Below are positions 36,683 through 36,835 of a stretch of 36,835 bases of DNA, piece by piece. The notes under the pieces were generated by a model. It saw only the letters and a program-made list of their open reading frames with translations. It had not been told where the DNA came from and did no database searches. This stretch comes from an uncultured bacterium (lineage in GTDB: Bacteria; Omnitrophota; Gorgyraeia; Ghiorseimicrobiales; Ghiorseimicrobiaceae), in contig CAJVXN010000021.1 in assembly GCA_913009335.1 (NCBI GenBank), forward strand, positions 1 through 36,835, written 5' to 3'. A program made the position numbers and the translations under genes. How positions within the stretch are numbered: the first letter of the stretch is position 1; every line of letters begins with the position of its first letter.

Positions 36683-36835
36683 AGATCGGAAGAGCGTCGT
36701 GTAGGGAAAGAGTGTAGATCTCGGTGGTCGCCGTATCATTAAAAAAAAAAGAAGTAAAAGAAATAAAAAAACAAAAACATTACTCATTCTCCCACGCCTT
36801 ACCCTACTGATACCGTTCGTCCATTCCTTGTCGCC
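36683..36835. other. Sequencing adapter plus junk, not genomic
   Basis: 36683-36740 is the exact reverse complement of the Illumina P5 universal adapter, followed by an A-rich run and unrelated sequence to the end. It mirrors the left end of the contig. Any reading frame through it is artificial. Confidence 0.97.

Noticed and set aside
36605-36787. 60-codon frame with a hydrophobic N-terminus and MIRRPPRSTLFPYTTLFRS
   Set aside because: All but the last ~25 codons is translated adapter and poly-A junk; this peptide is the known translation of the Illumina adapter.

Overview
The window is one metagenomic-style contig of an AT-rich Gram-negative bacterium. Both ends carry non-genomic sequence: a full Illumina P5-type adapter at 51-108 and its reverse complement at 36683-36740, each followed outwards by junk. 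True genomic sequence therefore runs from about 109 to 36682. The outer-membrane and envelope genes (lptE, a bamD-like gene, lnt, an LpxL-type acyltransferase, murJ) and a secreted 1.57-kDa-residue-class protein with recurrent Ser-Ser-x-Met linkers suggest a candidate phylum such as Omnitrophota. That placement is an inference from gene style and cannot be proven from this sequence alone. No rRNA, tRNA or CRISPR array was seen.

Region 1 (129-12414, all on the minus strand) is core chromosome. An operon pilT-like, prfB (with the classical programmed +1 frameshift), secA, lnt is followed by adenosine-specific kinase, LpxL-type acyltransferase, a small polyprenol-kinase-like membrane protein and a secreted beta-propeller-type protein, then a CBS protein coupled to an ArsB/NhaD-type transporter.

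Region 2 (12466-17865) is a complete integron: intI on the minus strand, an attI-type junction, a Pc-like promoter, and an array of five attC-bounded cassettes on the plus strand. The cassettes carry two hypothetical proteins together, a secreted hypothetical protein, a ZIP-type metal transporter, a nucleotidyltransferase with a small partner, and a toxin-antitoxin pair. A truncated sixth cassette follows. The whole unit lies between 57-bp direct repeats (55/57 identical) that are two copies of the 3' end of the ogt-like gene, so the integron looks like something that was inserted as a unit into ogt.

Region 3 (17778-23418) is core chromosome again: murJ-uvrC-ogt, rpsT with a clear promoter, a short holA, and bamD-lptE. 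Region 4 (23473-29525) holds the 1573-aa secreted protein with two GHKL-ATPase-like modules. A second copy of its C-terminal end lies about 1.2 kb away, on the other side of degraded MNT/HepT and intact HicA-HicB toxin-antitoxin genes.

Region 5 (29697-36682) is the most interesting part. comEC is cut at its signature HVLAISGLHIG motif by an element with a large serine recombinase whose stop codon lies inside comEC. The element carries a tightly overlapping operon: a HerA/FtsK-like ATPase, a small PD-(D/E)XK-like nuclease, a ubiquitin-like protein fused to a second domain (possible E2), a JAMM/JAB peptidase and an E1-like ThiF enzyme. This looks like a bacterial ubiquitin-like conjugation system coupled to a DNA-pumping ATPase and nuclease. 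A defence or element-maintenance role is an inference. The other end of the element and the 5' half of comEC are outside the window.
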